Program-made: the position numbers and the translations under genes | In this document: positions 26,501-34,831 of the stretch, one piece after another | How positions within the stretch are numbered: the first letter of the stretch is position 1 | Layout: each line of letters starts with the position of its first letter | NCBI GenBank assembly: GCA_964431965.1 | Contig: CAYSLU010000026.1 | Span: 1-54,493 of the forward strand | DNA: 54,493 nt | Direction of reading: 5' to 3' | Origin: CAYSLU01 sp964431965 | Lineage (GTDB): Bacteria; Verrucomicrobiota; Kiritimatiellia; CAIKKV01; CAYSLU01 | Notes under the pieces: model-generated | Seen by the model: the letters and a program-made list of their open reading frames with translations, nothing else | Databases searched by the model: none | Told to the model about the DNA's origin: nothing

Positions 26501-26985
26501 TCGTCATACCCGTCCTTGGCGAAACCGCCGCCATAGCTGGCGGCCGGGCCGTTCATGTAGGCGTCGAACGTGCACTGGAAGCTGTCGTTCGCCCACCAGC
26601 CGTCCGCGTCCCAAGGGAACTGCTTGGGCCCCGGCGCTCTGGCGGTATGCACGTCATCGCGGACCTCCAGGCAGAAATAGAGCGACTCCTCGTCCCACAG
26701 CAGGCGCAGCGATCCGCTGAGGTCGGCCGGCCCGTCCCACTTGCCCTTGGCTTGGGCCTGTGCGTTGAGGACCGTGGCCGGCACCTCTCTCCACTCGTCT
26801 GTCTCGCCGTCAATTGCGGGCGCCTTCCCGGCTCGCAGCACGTGGTAGTTCGTCGTGGGGCGGTCAATGATGGGCGTGACTCCGGCGACAGGCGCGACTG
26901 ATCCATCGAGCGTCATCGTCGCCTGAGCGTTGAGCACCGTCAGAAGGCTGGCCGCAAGTGCCGCAAGCCGTCGATGGCTCCTCAC
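23506..26985 (-). CDS. Large secreted CBM9-like/esterase protein
   Basis: Encodes about 1159 residues. The GTG at 26985 has GGGGGAGG 8 nt upstream and opens into a signal peptide (RRLAALAASLLTVLNAQA). A frame opening at 27099 also has a GAGGAGG box, but its first 38 residues are not signal-like. Residues about 45-260 resemble CBM9/DOMON-type domains (APAIDGETDEWREVP, DEESLYFCLEVRDD, WWANDSFQCTFDAY). Residues about 470-700 form an alpha/beta-hydrolase esterase: YPLVVWLHGSNGR, then the nucleophile Ser588 in GRSMGGIGAWG and His in GWGHEI. About 400 further residues have no recognised domain. It is probably a secreted polysaccharide-acetyl or feruloyl-type esterase; the exact substrate is unknown. 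Confidence 0.82.
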   Translation of the reverse strand: MRSHRRLAALAASLLTVLNAQATMTLDGSVAPVAGVTPIIDRPTTNYHVLRAGKAPAIDGETDEWREVPATVLNAQAQAKGKWDGPADLSGSLRLLWDEESLYFCLEVRDDVHTARAPGPKQFPWDADGWWANDSFQCTFDAYMNGPAASYGGGFAKDGYDEDELTFCVSDSTNGPVMVSPRQRGDTRDNERVLPGFDLRMSVRPDGTRVYEWAMPWSRLEPVSPWILGRCGFSFALNDNDGKGFEGGLLWTRGVTFGQDASQLGQLVFDQAAGTRGAMLPLRPEPALLAATNSSRWLNLEGVEPHDTARLLVRPAKPGAVKATLTVTRSGESAPVARGRIEHRSGTECADAFVWDLSALGNGRYDLAFDVTGVKPGPGSRLSHRHWSSRGIEALASRREELRKRFALDAPWDELSSAPGLIQRHRGMVAAVLQWLELAKARSSAGGASGPEGREYAGADRLKALSDGAEMIAALDAGRDYLGERRNEFWAAYYSPADGRGQQFVMRVPADFDPRKSYPLVVWLHGSNGRPAPDADYVHNARYIEVRPWGRGDNSFTGLGEDDVFRAMEYAMRWYRIDPTRVYVTGRSMGGIGAWGVAARNPDRFAASAPICGLAYGLPLENLRSVPILNQHGLEDWRLAIDHSRFAVSAIQQLGYPVLHKEIPGWGHEITTAPPLYPVYDWLLTHRIEDRPTAITYTCDTPDHGRAYWLAVREVSDPHLRARVDARLSGSGLHQSLALRAENVDVLELDVSRMPVQRSADLLIQADYSLLTAKAPLPDRLFVLRKDDGWAGADQWAPQAAAARPYRAGAAADLYTGEPLLVVYGTQAGTNRTALLQRAAESAAGTAWSSHTVNGRFPAKADRDVTADDLQRFNLILIGSARDNSLVARMADRLPVRINASHELLAGTREPVSLAGAGFRLAYYNPLNPKRLIFIVTTDENGEAADRWFGDARRLVTGMSGQDRVDQPDLVVQSLVGPVRRLMQFTHGWQWDEVPGADARLPEAMASAESLQKATLRVMRSTTAADFSMGFGSQRGETPFDSRWFALADQATARTPGQTLLCRMSGQELAEIHRRWAASNEVVVVPSIDLEGVDTSRVYRVAMQPDLCGMLARGWKRNLRNVEAGPEWRQEGLWAEIFGEDAARRADRPRSISALGPRP

Positions 26986-27218
26986 ATCTCCATCCTCCCC
27001 CTTGTCCCGCTCGGCATGCGGGAGCTTCAGGCCTCGGAGCAACGCATCGTTGAGAGCGTCCAGTGCGGACGCCAGACTTCCTTCATGCATCAGGGTCACG
27101 GGCCTCCTCGTTCACGCCTTCCAGTTCCAATGACCGCTCGATACTGCTGAATCATGTGCGCCGCACCGCTTGCCTCGTACCCATGGGCTGCGGCCACGTT
27201 CAGCCCGGGGCTCGCGCC

Positions 27219-28832
27219 TCATTCCGGCGACCCTTGCCAGATAGTCCAGTTTCCCCGGACGGATTGGACCGCACCGCCGCCTTTGAAGACGAGCAGGCGC
27301 GTGGCCACCTTGTCGATGAAGAACCGGTCGTGGCTGATGACGATGACCGCGCCCGGGAAGTACGCCAGGGCGCTTTCCATGACCTGGGTGCTGGTCAGGT
27401 CCAGGTAGTTCGTCGGCTCGTCGAGGACGACGCAGGGCGCGCCGGAGAGTAGGCACAGCGCAAGCGCGACACGCGCCTTCTGCCCGCCCGACAGCGTCCC
27501 GATCCGCTGTCGGATGTCCATCTCGGAGAACTGGAGCAGCGAGAGGAACCGGTTCACGGTCTTCCGCGGTGCGAGGAAGGCCAAGGGGGCGACGTTGACT
27601 GCGTGGGTGACGGTGTCGCCCGCGTCCAGGGTCTCGAATACCCGGTTGTAGTAGCTGTACGCCGCGGACGGCCCGCATCCGCACCATTTTACCGTGCCCG
27701 TGCCGAGGGGTACGTCTCCCACGAGAGCGCGCACGAGGGTCGTCTTGCCGCATCCGTTCGGCCCGACGATCGCCATCCGCTCGCCCCGGCCGATTTCGAA
27801 GGAGACGTCGCGAAACAGCACCCGACCACCCAGCTCGACTGACAGCTCGGCCGCCTGGCAGACCGCTGGCTTGACGACGAGCCCCTGGTAGAGGTCGGTG
27901 ATGATCTTCTCCGCGGGGCGCGGGGCGACGCGCTTCTTGATGTTGGCCAGCCGGCGCTGGAGTGCGCGCGATGGATCCTTGGCCTCGGCGCGCCGCTCGG
28001 CGATCGCCTCCGACTCGAGCGCCAGCAGCTCCTCCTCGTGCTCGAACTGGTTCTCAAGCAGGCGGATCCGGGTGCCCTTCTCGCGCACATAGTAGGTGAA
28101 GTCGCCCTCATAGACCTGGAAGTGGTAGTTTTCGATCTCGACGATCTTGCCGACCACCGCATTCAGGAACTGCCGGTCGTGCGACACGAGCACCAGGGCG
28201 CCGCGGTGCTTCCGGAACCAGTTCTCGATCCACGCCAGCCCGTCCACATCGAGGTAGTTGGTGGGCTCGTCCATGAGGAGAACGGCCGGCGACTCGAGCA
28301 GGATCTTCGCCAGCGCCGCGCGGTTGCGCCATCCCCCCGAGAGCTGGGCCACGGGCATGTGGCGGTGGGCATCGCTGAAACCGAGCTTGGTCAGGACGGT
28401 ATCGACCTCGTTCTGCCAGTTCCACCCGTCCCGGCGCTCCATGTCGTCGAGGAGCGTCGCCTGGCGATCGATCGCGCGCTTCCGCTCCCTTTCGTCGCGG
28501 GTGGCGGCCAGCAGGTCGTCGATGCGCGTGAGCTCCTCCTCGATCTCCCGGATATCCGCGAAGCACCCCTCCAGGATCTGGACGATCGTCAGGTCCTCCG
28601 TGAGCTCCGAGAACTGCGAGAAGTAGCCGATCGAGACGCCCGGGCTGATATCGACCGTGCCCTCGGTCGGCGGCTCCTGCCCGAGCATGAGCCGCAGCAC
28701 GGTCGTCTTTCCGGTCCCGTTCTTCCCGATGAGCCCGATCTTCTCCCCTTCCGACAGCCGGAAGAACACGTCCCTCAGGACCAGCCGGCCCTCATAGCGC
28801 TTGGTGACGTTCTGGAATCGGATGAGACTCAT
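27219..28832 (-). CDS. ABC-F family ATPase
   Basis: Encodes 537 residues with two ABC domains and no membrane segment, as in ribosome-associated ABC-F proteins that act on the E-site or on stalled ribosomes. First domain: Walker A GKNGTGKTT near residue 37, signature LSGGWRNRAALAK and Walker B LLMDEPTNYLD. The charged linker (about 240-310) has KEKG-like and EAIAERRAEAKDPSRALQRR segments. Second domain: GPNGCGKTT near 360, LSGGQKARVALA and VVLDEPTNYLD, followed by ISHDRFFID. The subtype (Uup, EttA or YbiT-like, or antibiotic-resistance type) cannot be fixed. The gap to the downstream esterase is 233 nt. Confidence 0.93.
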   Translation of the reverse strand: MSLIRFQNVTKRYEGRLVLRDVFFRLSEGEKIGLIGKNGTGKTTVLRLMLGQEPPTEGTVDISPGVSIGYFSQFSELTEDLTIVQILEGCFADIREIEEELTRIDDLLAATRDERERKRAIDRQATLLDDMERRDGWNWQNEVDTVLTKLGFSDAHRHMPVAQLSGGWRNRAALAKILLESPAVLLMDEPTNYLDVDGLAWIENWFRKHRGALVLVSHDRQFLNAVVGKIVEIENYHFQVYEGDFTYYVREKGTRIRLLENQFEHEEELLALESEAIAERRAEAKDPSRALQRRLANIKKRVAPRPAEKIITDLYQGLVVKPAVCQAAELSVELGGRVLFRDVSFEIGRGERMAIVGPNGCGKTTLVRALVGDVPLGTGTVKWCGCGPSAAYSYYNRVFETLDAGDTVTHAVNVAPLAFLAPRKTVNRFLSLLQFSEMDIRQRIGTLSGGQKARVALALCLLSGAPCVVLDEPTNYLDLTSTQVMESALAYFPGAVIVISHDRFFIDKVATRLLVFKGGGAVQSVRGNWTIWQGSPE

Positions 28833-29059
28833 GTCAGCGACATCCTAGCGATCGTCGCGTCGCGATGCGAGCCGACCGATATCGACCCGATGGCGCCCTC
28901 ACCTCCGTCAGTCAGCAGTTCGCGCTGACTAGATAGGCTCGTGGCGTGGGAGCAGTTCCAGCACTGATGTGTGATGGGCGCTCCGCATGCGGTCTTCGGC
29001 CGTATCGGCTGATGTCTGGCGCCTGTATCGAACGCGGCCCACGGGACTGCATCCGTGCG

Positions 29060-30955
29060 TCACGGGTCAATCCAAATCGGACTGGCCCAGGCCACTTCGC
29101 CGTCCCGCTGTTCCACGCGGACGTAGTAGAAGGCAAAGGGGTTCGAGCAATGCCGCGCCGCCGGCAGCCAGATCGCTGCCATGGGGGTCCGGTCCTCCCA
29201 TGAGAGCACGACATCCGGCTCTTCCGAGCCCGACACGGTGTGCGCGACGATGTTGTTCCGGATGATGTCGACGCGGGCTACCGCTCCCGTTCCATGGAAC
29301 TCGACGGTCAGTCTCCGGGCAGTCTCCAGTTCGGGAGTCGACCTTAGAGACAGCTCGGAACCCATCGGGAAGCCATTCACACGGTATGAGAGGAGCATCC
29401 GGGCTCCCGTGGTGGCCACCACACGCCGGTTGTACATGGCGGCAAAGATGGATTCGCGCGAACGCTCCGGGGCTTCGACGCACATCAGGCCCTGCTTGTA
29501 GTGGGAGTCGACCTTGGTTTCGCTGCCCCACTGACCAATATGATCGTCGCCGCCCGCCGTGAACCCGACACGCCAGCCGAGAGCCAGCGCGTCGCGAACA
29601 TAGCCGCGCGCGAACGGCTCCACGCCTCCGCCGCGCTCGGGAACGGGATTGCCGTCGGCCTCGGAGCATTCGTAGCTTCCGCGCACCTGGTGGATCTCCA
29701 CGAGGCGCTCACGTGAGGCGTCGTGGTCCTTCCAGTCGCAGAAGTTGCCGCCGTGGCCGGTATGATGAGGAATGACGATGGCCGTCTCCCGATTCCGCAC
29801 GAGCGCGCCGAACAGGTCGGGCGGAGACGGATTCTCGCCGTCGTCCGAGCGATACATAGGGCGGTCGTCGGCCAGGTAGTAGACGTTCCGATCGCCGTCC
29901 CCGTTGCGGCGCCACTTGGCCCACTCATACCCCAGAAAGGCGGCGAACCGCCCCGGCTGATTCCATCGCCGCACGGTCTCGCACGTGGTCCTCCAGAACG
30001 CGTCCGAGGTCTCCCACCTGTGGTCGTGATCGCTGGAGGCGGCGAAATCAAGCGCCAACTCGTTCCTCAGCTGATGGAAATACCACTCAAGTGAACCCGT
30101 TCCGTCAGACATCTCCGTGTGGCCGTGTATCATGCCCCACCAGACACTCATGCCGCCGCAGATGATGGGGTTCGTCGTGGCTTCCCGCCCCGAATCCCGG
30201 TCCAGCACGCGCAGACGCTGCGCCCCCGCACCCGGAAGCGCGACCCGGACGCAACGGCATGCCGACTGCTCAACGGCCTCCGCCACAACGGGCTGTTCCG
30301 TCGCGCCGAGGAACACCGACAGGCGGCCCGGCTTCTCGTGCGAGAGATTGCCGAACTCGTCCTCCGGCCGAACGAGGATGCCGACGCGTTCGCCCGGCAC
30401 GGCGTGCGATGGCGCGTAGGCGCGCAGGTGGTGAGTCACTCCCCCGAGCACGTGCATCGTGCATGCGGCGACGATGCGATTGGGCGATCCCTCGGCCCAT
30501 ACGCCTCCCCCGGCCCACCGGGGCGTGTGCGGCCCCGGTCCTTCGGCCGGCGCGACGTAGAGGATGAAGAACTTGTTCAACTGTCGGAGCTTCGGCGCTG
30601 CACATGCTGCCAGGGTCACCGTCAGCGCATCACCTGCCTTCAAACCGGCCCGTGGCACGGAGAGGACATAGGTGGCGCCGCCATCTTCCAGCGTCACGGG
30701 CAGCAGCGTCCCGTCGCTAAGACCGACGACAGGAGCCGCGCAGACGAAGAATCCGCGGTTGTTCCGCCCCCCGGCCACCTGCAGCTTGAGGGATGAACCA
30801 GCCGGCACGCTCTCGGACAGGACGAAGCACAGCCGCCACGTTGACGTTTGGCCCGCGAGGGCAAATGGCGGATCGGCGTGCGTGACCTCGATGTGCGCGG
30901 GCACGCGAATAGGGCGTAACCACGCCGGCATGGGATCGGGTCCTTGTAACGTCAT
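29060..30955 (-). CDS. DUF3604 (PHP-like) protein
   Basis: Encodes 631 residues. The N-terminal half (about 1-270) is beta-rich and may be immunoglobulin-like. The C-terminal half matches DUF3604, a PHP-superfamily metallohydrolase-like domain: GMIHGHTEMSDGTGSLEWYF near residue 282, DFAASSDHDHRWE near 305, FLGYEWAKW, IVIPHHTGH and GFTAGGDDHIG near 480 provide the His/Asp metal ligands. Members are common in polysaccharide-degrading marine and PVC bacteria, but their substrates are undefined. The ATG at 30955 is preceded by AGGAGAG. No signal peptide is visible. Confidence 0.85.
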   Translation of the reverse strand: MTLQGPDPMPAWLRPIRVPAHIEVTHADPPFALAGQTSTWRLCFVLSESVPAGSSLKLQVAGGRNNRGFFVCAAPVVGLSDGTLLPVTLEDGGATYVLSVPRAGLKAGDALTVTLAACAAPKLRQLNKFFILYVAPAEGPGPHTPRWAGGGVWAEGSPNRIVAACTMHVLGGVTHHLRAYAPSHAVPGERVGILVRPEDEFGNLSHEKPGRLSVFLGATEQPVVAEAVEQSACRCVRVALPGAGAQRLRVLDRDSGREATTNPIICGGMSVWWGMIHGHTEMSDGTGSLEWYFHQLRNELALDFAASSDHDHRWETSDAFWRTTCETVRRWNQPGRFAAFLGYEWAKWRRNGDGDRNVYYLADDRPMYRSDDGENPSPPDLFGALVRNRETAIVIPHHTGHGGNFCDWKDHDASRERLVEIHQVRGSYECSEADGNPVPERGGGVEPFARGYVRDALALGWRVGFTAGGDDHIGQWGSETKVDSHYKQGLMCVEAPERSRESIFAAMYNRRVVATTGARMLLSYRVNGFPMGSELSLRSTPELETARRLTVEFHGTGAVARVDIIRNNIVAHTVSGSEEPDVVLSWEDRTPMAAIWLPAARHCSNPFAFYYVRVEQRDGEVAWASPIWIDP

Positions 30956-30989
30956 ACGTGCTCTCCTGATGGGTTAGCTCAGCTGGTTG

Positions 30990-31057
30990 TGCACTTCCGC
31001 GTCTTCGCCCGGCAACAGACACGGCGAAGACCAGAGCGAACTGGTCTCTACAGTGCA
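30990..31057 (-). promoter_or_regulatory. Structured leader upstream of the DUF3604 gene
   Basis: Read on the minus strand: hairpin GACCAG-TTCGCT-CTGGTC (31029-31046) is followed by a second hairpin with a perfect 9-bp stem, GTCTTCGCC/GGCGAAGAC (31001-31009 with 31023-31031). The two share three bases (31029-31031), so they may be alternative or stacked folds. Both are enclosed by TGCAC/GTGCA (30990-30994 with 31053-31057). The block ends about 35 nt upstream of the ATG at 30955. It could be a regulatory leader; no known riboswitch class is recognised. Confidence 0.4.
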
Positions 31058-31077
31058 TCTGGCGGCAATCACGGAAC

Positions 31078-31161
31078 GGTGGCCCGCGACCTCCGGGCGC
31101 GGGCGAGTGCTTGGCCCGCGCGAAGCCGGCGCCTGCCCGCACCGGGAGGTCGCGGGCCACC
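31078..31161. repeat. Family B palindromic repeat, full copy
   Basis: Left arm GGTGGCCCGCGACCTCCGGG with CGCGGGC; right arm CCGGGAGGTCGCGGGCCACC. The arms are near-perfect inverted copies with about 40 nt between them. It lies between the lyase-like gene and the DUF3604 gene. Confidence 0.85.
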
Positions 31162-31211
31162 TCGGAGGGAATCGGCATTCGGCTCGCTCCGGCTGGGTCC
31201 ACTGCGTCGCC

Positions 31212-33398
31212 TCATCTCGAAGACGGTTCGATCCGATATGAAACACCAAGGACTCCTTTGATCGGCGCTGGAGCCCCGCTGCTCCCGAGCATGTCGATCA
31301 GGATGTTACGGCATGACGCGTGGCTCATGTACGAATCGGTCCATGCGGGCGCCAGCTTCACGCGTGCTGGCTTGTCGAAGATCACATCGACCGCGCCGTC
31401 GAAGCGCCGGAGGCGCGCGGCCGTCACGTTCGCAGTCAGCGTCTCGACTGCGGGCGCCCACTTCCCGTCCACCCGGAATTCGATGGTGGTGGGCTCGGCC
31501 ATGGGCTGCGCGACGGCATCGCGGAGGTAGACGGGAAGGACTTCGTACAGCTCGGCGATCGCGTCCGGACTGTCGGCCTTGAGAGTTGTGGCGATGCGCA
31601 CGCCGGTGGCGAGGGCCTCGAACCGGCGGCTGTAGTCGAGCGTGCCCGTGAAGAGCGTCTCGGCCTGGCGCGATGCTGGGATCAGTCCGTGCGCGATGAC
31701 GGTGTAGCGCGTATCGCTGACGTCGAAGGTCGTTTCGGGCGTGGCGATGTGCGCGGAGGTGAACCCCTTGCCTGTGGCGGTGATGCCGGAGACGGCGTGA
31801 GTCGGGAGCGAGCGCCACGCTCCAAACATCGTCTTGTAGCCCGGCGCCCACGCGCCGATGCCGCGGCCGAGAATGACTGCGCCGGTCGGTCTGGTCCAGA
31901 ACGCCGAGATGGCGCCACCACCGAAGCCCAGTCCCGCATGGGGGTCGGCCGGATTGGTGATCGGCCCCGTGTGGATGATCAGCGCGTGGGTGGGAGTCTT
32001 CGCAACGAGGAACTCATCGGCGAACCGACGGACGAAGCTCCCCTCGCGCAGGACGGGGAGCTTGGCGAGATCCGTCTTTTCGAGCGCGGCGCGGCGGGCG
32101 TAATAGCCACGCGGGTAGTACCGATAGCCGACATTGGCCAGCACACCCGAAAGCAGAGCCCACGGCTTGGGGTCGAGGCCGCCTGGAGTCCATGACATCT
32201 CGTGGATCCCCCCGTTGACGGATGAAACCGCGACGGCCGGACCGTTTCGGATGGTGGCCTCGTCGGGCATGGTCGTCAGGCATGCCGCTTCATCGGTGAG
32301 GAGGGCCGCTGCCCACGCGCGAGCGGGCCAGTTCCATTGGTCGTGGACGGAGTCGGCCGACGTCAGCGAGCCCATGTGGCTGGGACCCAACTGGTAGCCG
32401 TCGGGCTCGGGCAGCGTGAGGTGCGCGCGGAGGCGGCACGCCTGCGTCATCGCGTCGCGCGCGAAGGGCCAGGCGGCCGCGCTTGCGCCCCAGAGCGCGT
32501 ACTGAAGCGATATGCCGTTGAAGCTGTCGAGCGATCCGCCATGCGGGAAATAGCCGGCCGCGCGGAAGAAACGCGGGTCGGTGAACACCAGCCGCGCGTA
32601 GCCTTCGGCTTCCGTCGTGATCGCCGCGTCGTTGAGCACCTGGGAGGCGAGGGCGAGCGCGGGCGTGCCGATCGTGAACAGGCCGAGCGTCTTGGGTAGC
32701 TCCTTCGGGCCGTGGTCGAGCGCGCGGCGGACGAGCTTCCTGAGACCGGCGAGATACGCCTCGCGCACCTTCGCGGTGACAACGTCGCAAAAGCCGGGGT
32801 AGACGTAGGCAAAGCGGAGGATCGCACCGGCGAGCTGGTCCTGGTTGGGCTTCGCCTGCTCGGCGCCCGTCTCCAGCAGTTCATCGAGCATGATCATGTC
32901 GAGCGCGCTGAGCACGAATGCGCGCAGGCGGAGCGCGCGCAAGTTGTCATGGGGATTCCCCGCGTAGTGCCAGTCTGCGAGATCGACGAGCGGCTCGGCG
33001 TGGGCGGGCGGCCGCAGGATTGCGGTTGCTCCCTCGATGACGGGGATCGTGAAGAGCGCCGGGTGTACCCGGACGGAGCTGAAATTGCGCTTATGGCCTA
33101 CCGCGGGCGGGGAGACCGAAAGGAGCCACGTGCGGAACTGGTCGTCCGCGCTGGCGCCCGGCGGGGTGTTGGTCGGGACGACGACCAGATCATTGGTGAC
33201 GGGCCGGAAGTCGGCCTCCTTCAGCGTGGCCATGAAGCCGCGGAGCTGCTTCTGGTAGTCGTGTCGTTGCGGGAGGCAGGCGTGCTCACCTGTCGGGATG
33301 GGAGGCGGAGCCGGCACCTCGGTGAGGATCTCGAGCGCAGCGAAAGCGGTCTGCCCCGCGAGCGCGGTGACGATGGCCAGCGAGATGATCTTCTTCAT
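31212..33398 (-). CDS. Secreted protein, possible lyase-like toroid
   Basis: Encodes 728 residues with a clear signal peptide (MKKIISLAIVTALAGQTAFA). Residues about 130-400 are helix-rich with aromatic and His/Arg/Tyr-bearing loops (FPHGGSLDSFNGISLQYALW, HDQWNWPARAWAAALL), as in alpha/alpha-toroid glycan lyases. Residues about 440-700 are beta-rich (HALIIHTGPI, GGGAISAFWTRPTGAVILG, IEFRVDGKWAP). That order resembles heparinase or alginate-lyase-type enzymes, but I cannot name catalytic residues, so this is only structural resemblance. The upstream FAD oxidoreductase gene ends 14 nt before this start, so the two probably share a transcript. Confidence 0.6.
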   Translation of the reverse strand: MKKIISLAIVTALAGQTAFAALEILTEVPAPPPIPTGEHACLPQRHDYQKQLRGFMATLKEADFRPVTNDLVVVPTNTPPGASADDQFRTWLLSVSPPAVGHKRNFSSVRVHPALFTIPVIEGATAILRPPAHAEPLVDLADWHYAGNPHDNLRALRLRAFVLSALDMIMLDELLETGAEQAKPNQDQLAGAILRFAYVYPGFCDVVTAKVREAYLAGLRKLVRRALDHGPKELPKTLGLFTIGTPALALASQVLNDAAITTEAEGYARLVFTDPRFFRAAGYFPHGGSLDSFNGISLQYALWGASAAAWPFARDAMTQACRLRAHLTLPEPDGYQLGPSHMGSLTSADSVHDQWNWPARAWAAALLTDEAACLTTMPDEATIRNGPAVAVSSVNGGIHEMSWTPGGLDPKPWALLSGVLANVGYRYYPRGYYARRAALEKTDLAKLPVLREGSFVRRFADEFLVAKTPTHALIIHTGPITNPADPHAGLGFGGGAISAFWTRPTGAVILGRGIGAWAPGYKTMFGAWRSLPTHAVSGITATGKGFTSAHIATPETTFDVSDTRYTVIAHGLIPASRQAETLFTGTLDYSRRFEALATGVRIATTLKADSPDAIAELYEVLPVYLRDAVAQPMAEPTTIEFRVDGKWAPAVETLTANVTAARLRRFDGAVDVIFDKPARVKLAPAWTDSYMSHASCRNILIDMLGSSGAPAPIKGVLGVSYRIEPSSR

Positions 33399-33412
33399 GC
33401 GGGCATGGTTCC

Positions 33413-34789
33413 TTATGTGGCGGACCGATGAACGGCATCAGAAGGCGTCTCGTCTTGCGGCAGATACGCTCCTTGCTGCCGCAGCGTTCGAACCAGCTCC
33501 CCGGTGTCGATGGCGAAGGCAGGACGGGCGGTCCGGATCGACTGCACGGCGGCCGTTCCGGCGGCCTGACCCATCATGGCGGCCGCCGGCATGACCCGGA
33601 TGGATCCATGCACGCGGATGTCCGACGAGTTGCACCGGCCGGCGACCCAGAGATTACGCCATCCCCTGGGGACGATGATGCCGTAGGGGAGCCCGAACGA
33701 TTCGCCCACTCCCAGGCGCCCGACCTCACGCATCTCCTTCAGAAAGCGCCGGTACTCCTGGTCGGAGCAGTCCCGAACATGAATATCGACGAACTTGTTG
33801 AAGACGCCGATCTGATCCGGGAAGTGGCGGCGGGCAACATAGTCGGCGAAGGTCAGCTCGTATTCGCCGACTATGCGTCGCGTCTCCCGCACGCCCATGA
33901 GCGGTGCCGTTGCGACCAGCTCCATGTCCTGACAGCCGTCCACATACTGGCGGTAGAAGGCGACGTATTCCCGGACCAGCCTCCGTCCCTGCGCCATGCC
34001 GTCGCTGCGGCCCCTGCAGGTCAGCGCGTCCTTGCCGAACAGGTGCCCGCCATTCAAGTAGCCCAGCGTCCGGCCCACCTGCCACATGCCGGGCAGGTGC
34101 CGGTCGGGCTGCGTGAAGTGGCCGTCCGTGACGGCCTGCTCAAGCAGCTCCCACTGGTTTACTTTCTGCATTCGATCCCAGTCGATGCCGGCATGAAGCG
34201 AACACAGCGTGCCCGGCATGAACTCCGCGTTCGTGCGGCACTCCACGCCGCACCGTTCGGCGAGCACGGCGTCGCCCGTACAGTCCACGAACGCCTTGGC
34301 CCGAATGCAGCGAAGCCCCTCGATACTGTGGACGATGACGCCGTTTACGGACTGCGAGGCCGCGTCGGCTTCGATGACCGTCGTGAAGAGGCGGACTTCA
34401 ACGCCGGCTCCGGCCGCCAACTCATCGAGGAGCAGCTTGAGCCCTTCCACGCGGAAGGGCGTCCAGCAGTGATACCGCGTGCGCCAGTAGTCCGGCGTCA
34501 CGTGCGGCGCCAGCTCACCCCGCGCGTAGAGGGTTTCGACGATCTCGCGCATCAGGCCGCCGACCAGGCTCTTCTCGCCATCCGCCATGGGGTCGAAGGC
34601 CGTGACCAAGCCGGATGTTCCCATGCCGCCCAGGCAGCCGGTTGCCTCGACCAGCAGTACTTTCGCGCCCAGCCGCGCGGCACAGATCGCCGCGGCACAG
34701 CCGGCTGGACCGCCTCCCGCCACCAGCACGTCGAATCCGTCTTCCATCGGGATCTCACGGTGGAGCGTGTGCGTTGGGCGCTCGTTCAT
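33413..34789 (-). CDS. FAD-dependent oxidoreductase (FAD_oxidored type)
   Basis: Encodes 458 residues. The N-terminal dinucleotide-binding fold is DVLVAGGGPAGCAAAICAAR (about residues 19-38), followed by the FAD-contact motif VLLVEATGCLGGMGTSGLV and a C-terminal FAD loop (CNSSDIRVHGSIRVMPAAAM, then MGQAAGTAAV). This matches the pfam12831 family, often found beside polysaccharide-use genes in PVC bacteria; substrates are undefined. The ATG at 34789 has GAGGAGA 6 nt upstream and precedes a short N-terminal tail; the ATG at 34747 is also in frame. It lies 42 nt after the histidine kinase and 14 nt before the secreted lyase-like gene, forming a probable operon. Confidence 0.88.
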   Translation of the reverse strand: MNERPTHTLHREIPMEDGFDVLVAGGGPAGCAAAICAARLGAKVLLVEATGCLGGMGTSGLVTAFDPMADGEKSLVGGLMREIVETLYARGELAPHVTPDYWRTRYHCWTPFRVEGLKLLLDELAAGAGVEVRLFTTVIEADAASQSVNGVIVHSIEGLRCIRAKAFVDCTGDAVLAERCGVECRTNAEFMPGTLCSLHAGIDWDRMQKVNQWELLEQAVTDGHFTQPDRHLPGMWQVGRTLGYLNGGHLFGKDALTCRGRSDGMAQGRRLVREYVAFYRQYVDGCQDMELVATAPLMGVRETRRIVGEYELTFADYVARRHFPDQIGVFNKFVDIHVRDCSDQEYRRFLKEMREVGRLGVGESFGLPYGIIVPRGWRNLWVAGRCNSSDIRVHGSIRVMPAAAMMGQAAGTAAVQSIRTARPAFAIDTGELVRTLRQQGAYLPQDETPSDAVHRSAT

Positions 34790-34831
34790 CGGGTTCTCCT
34801 CGTGTGGGCCTTGGGAGCCGCTGGCTCGCGG

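Noticed and set aside
30971..31008. A tRNA gene beginning GGGTTAGCTCAGCTGGTT
   Set aside because: No anticodon stem, T-arm or complementary 3' acceptor end follows within about 90 nt; at most a tRNA 5' remnant.
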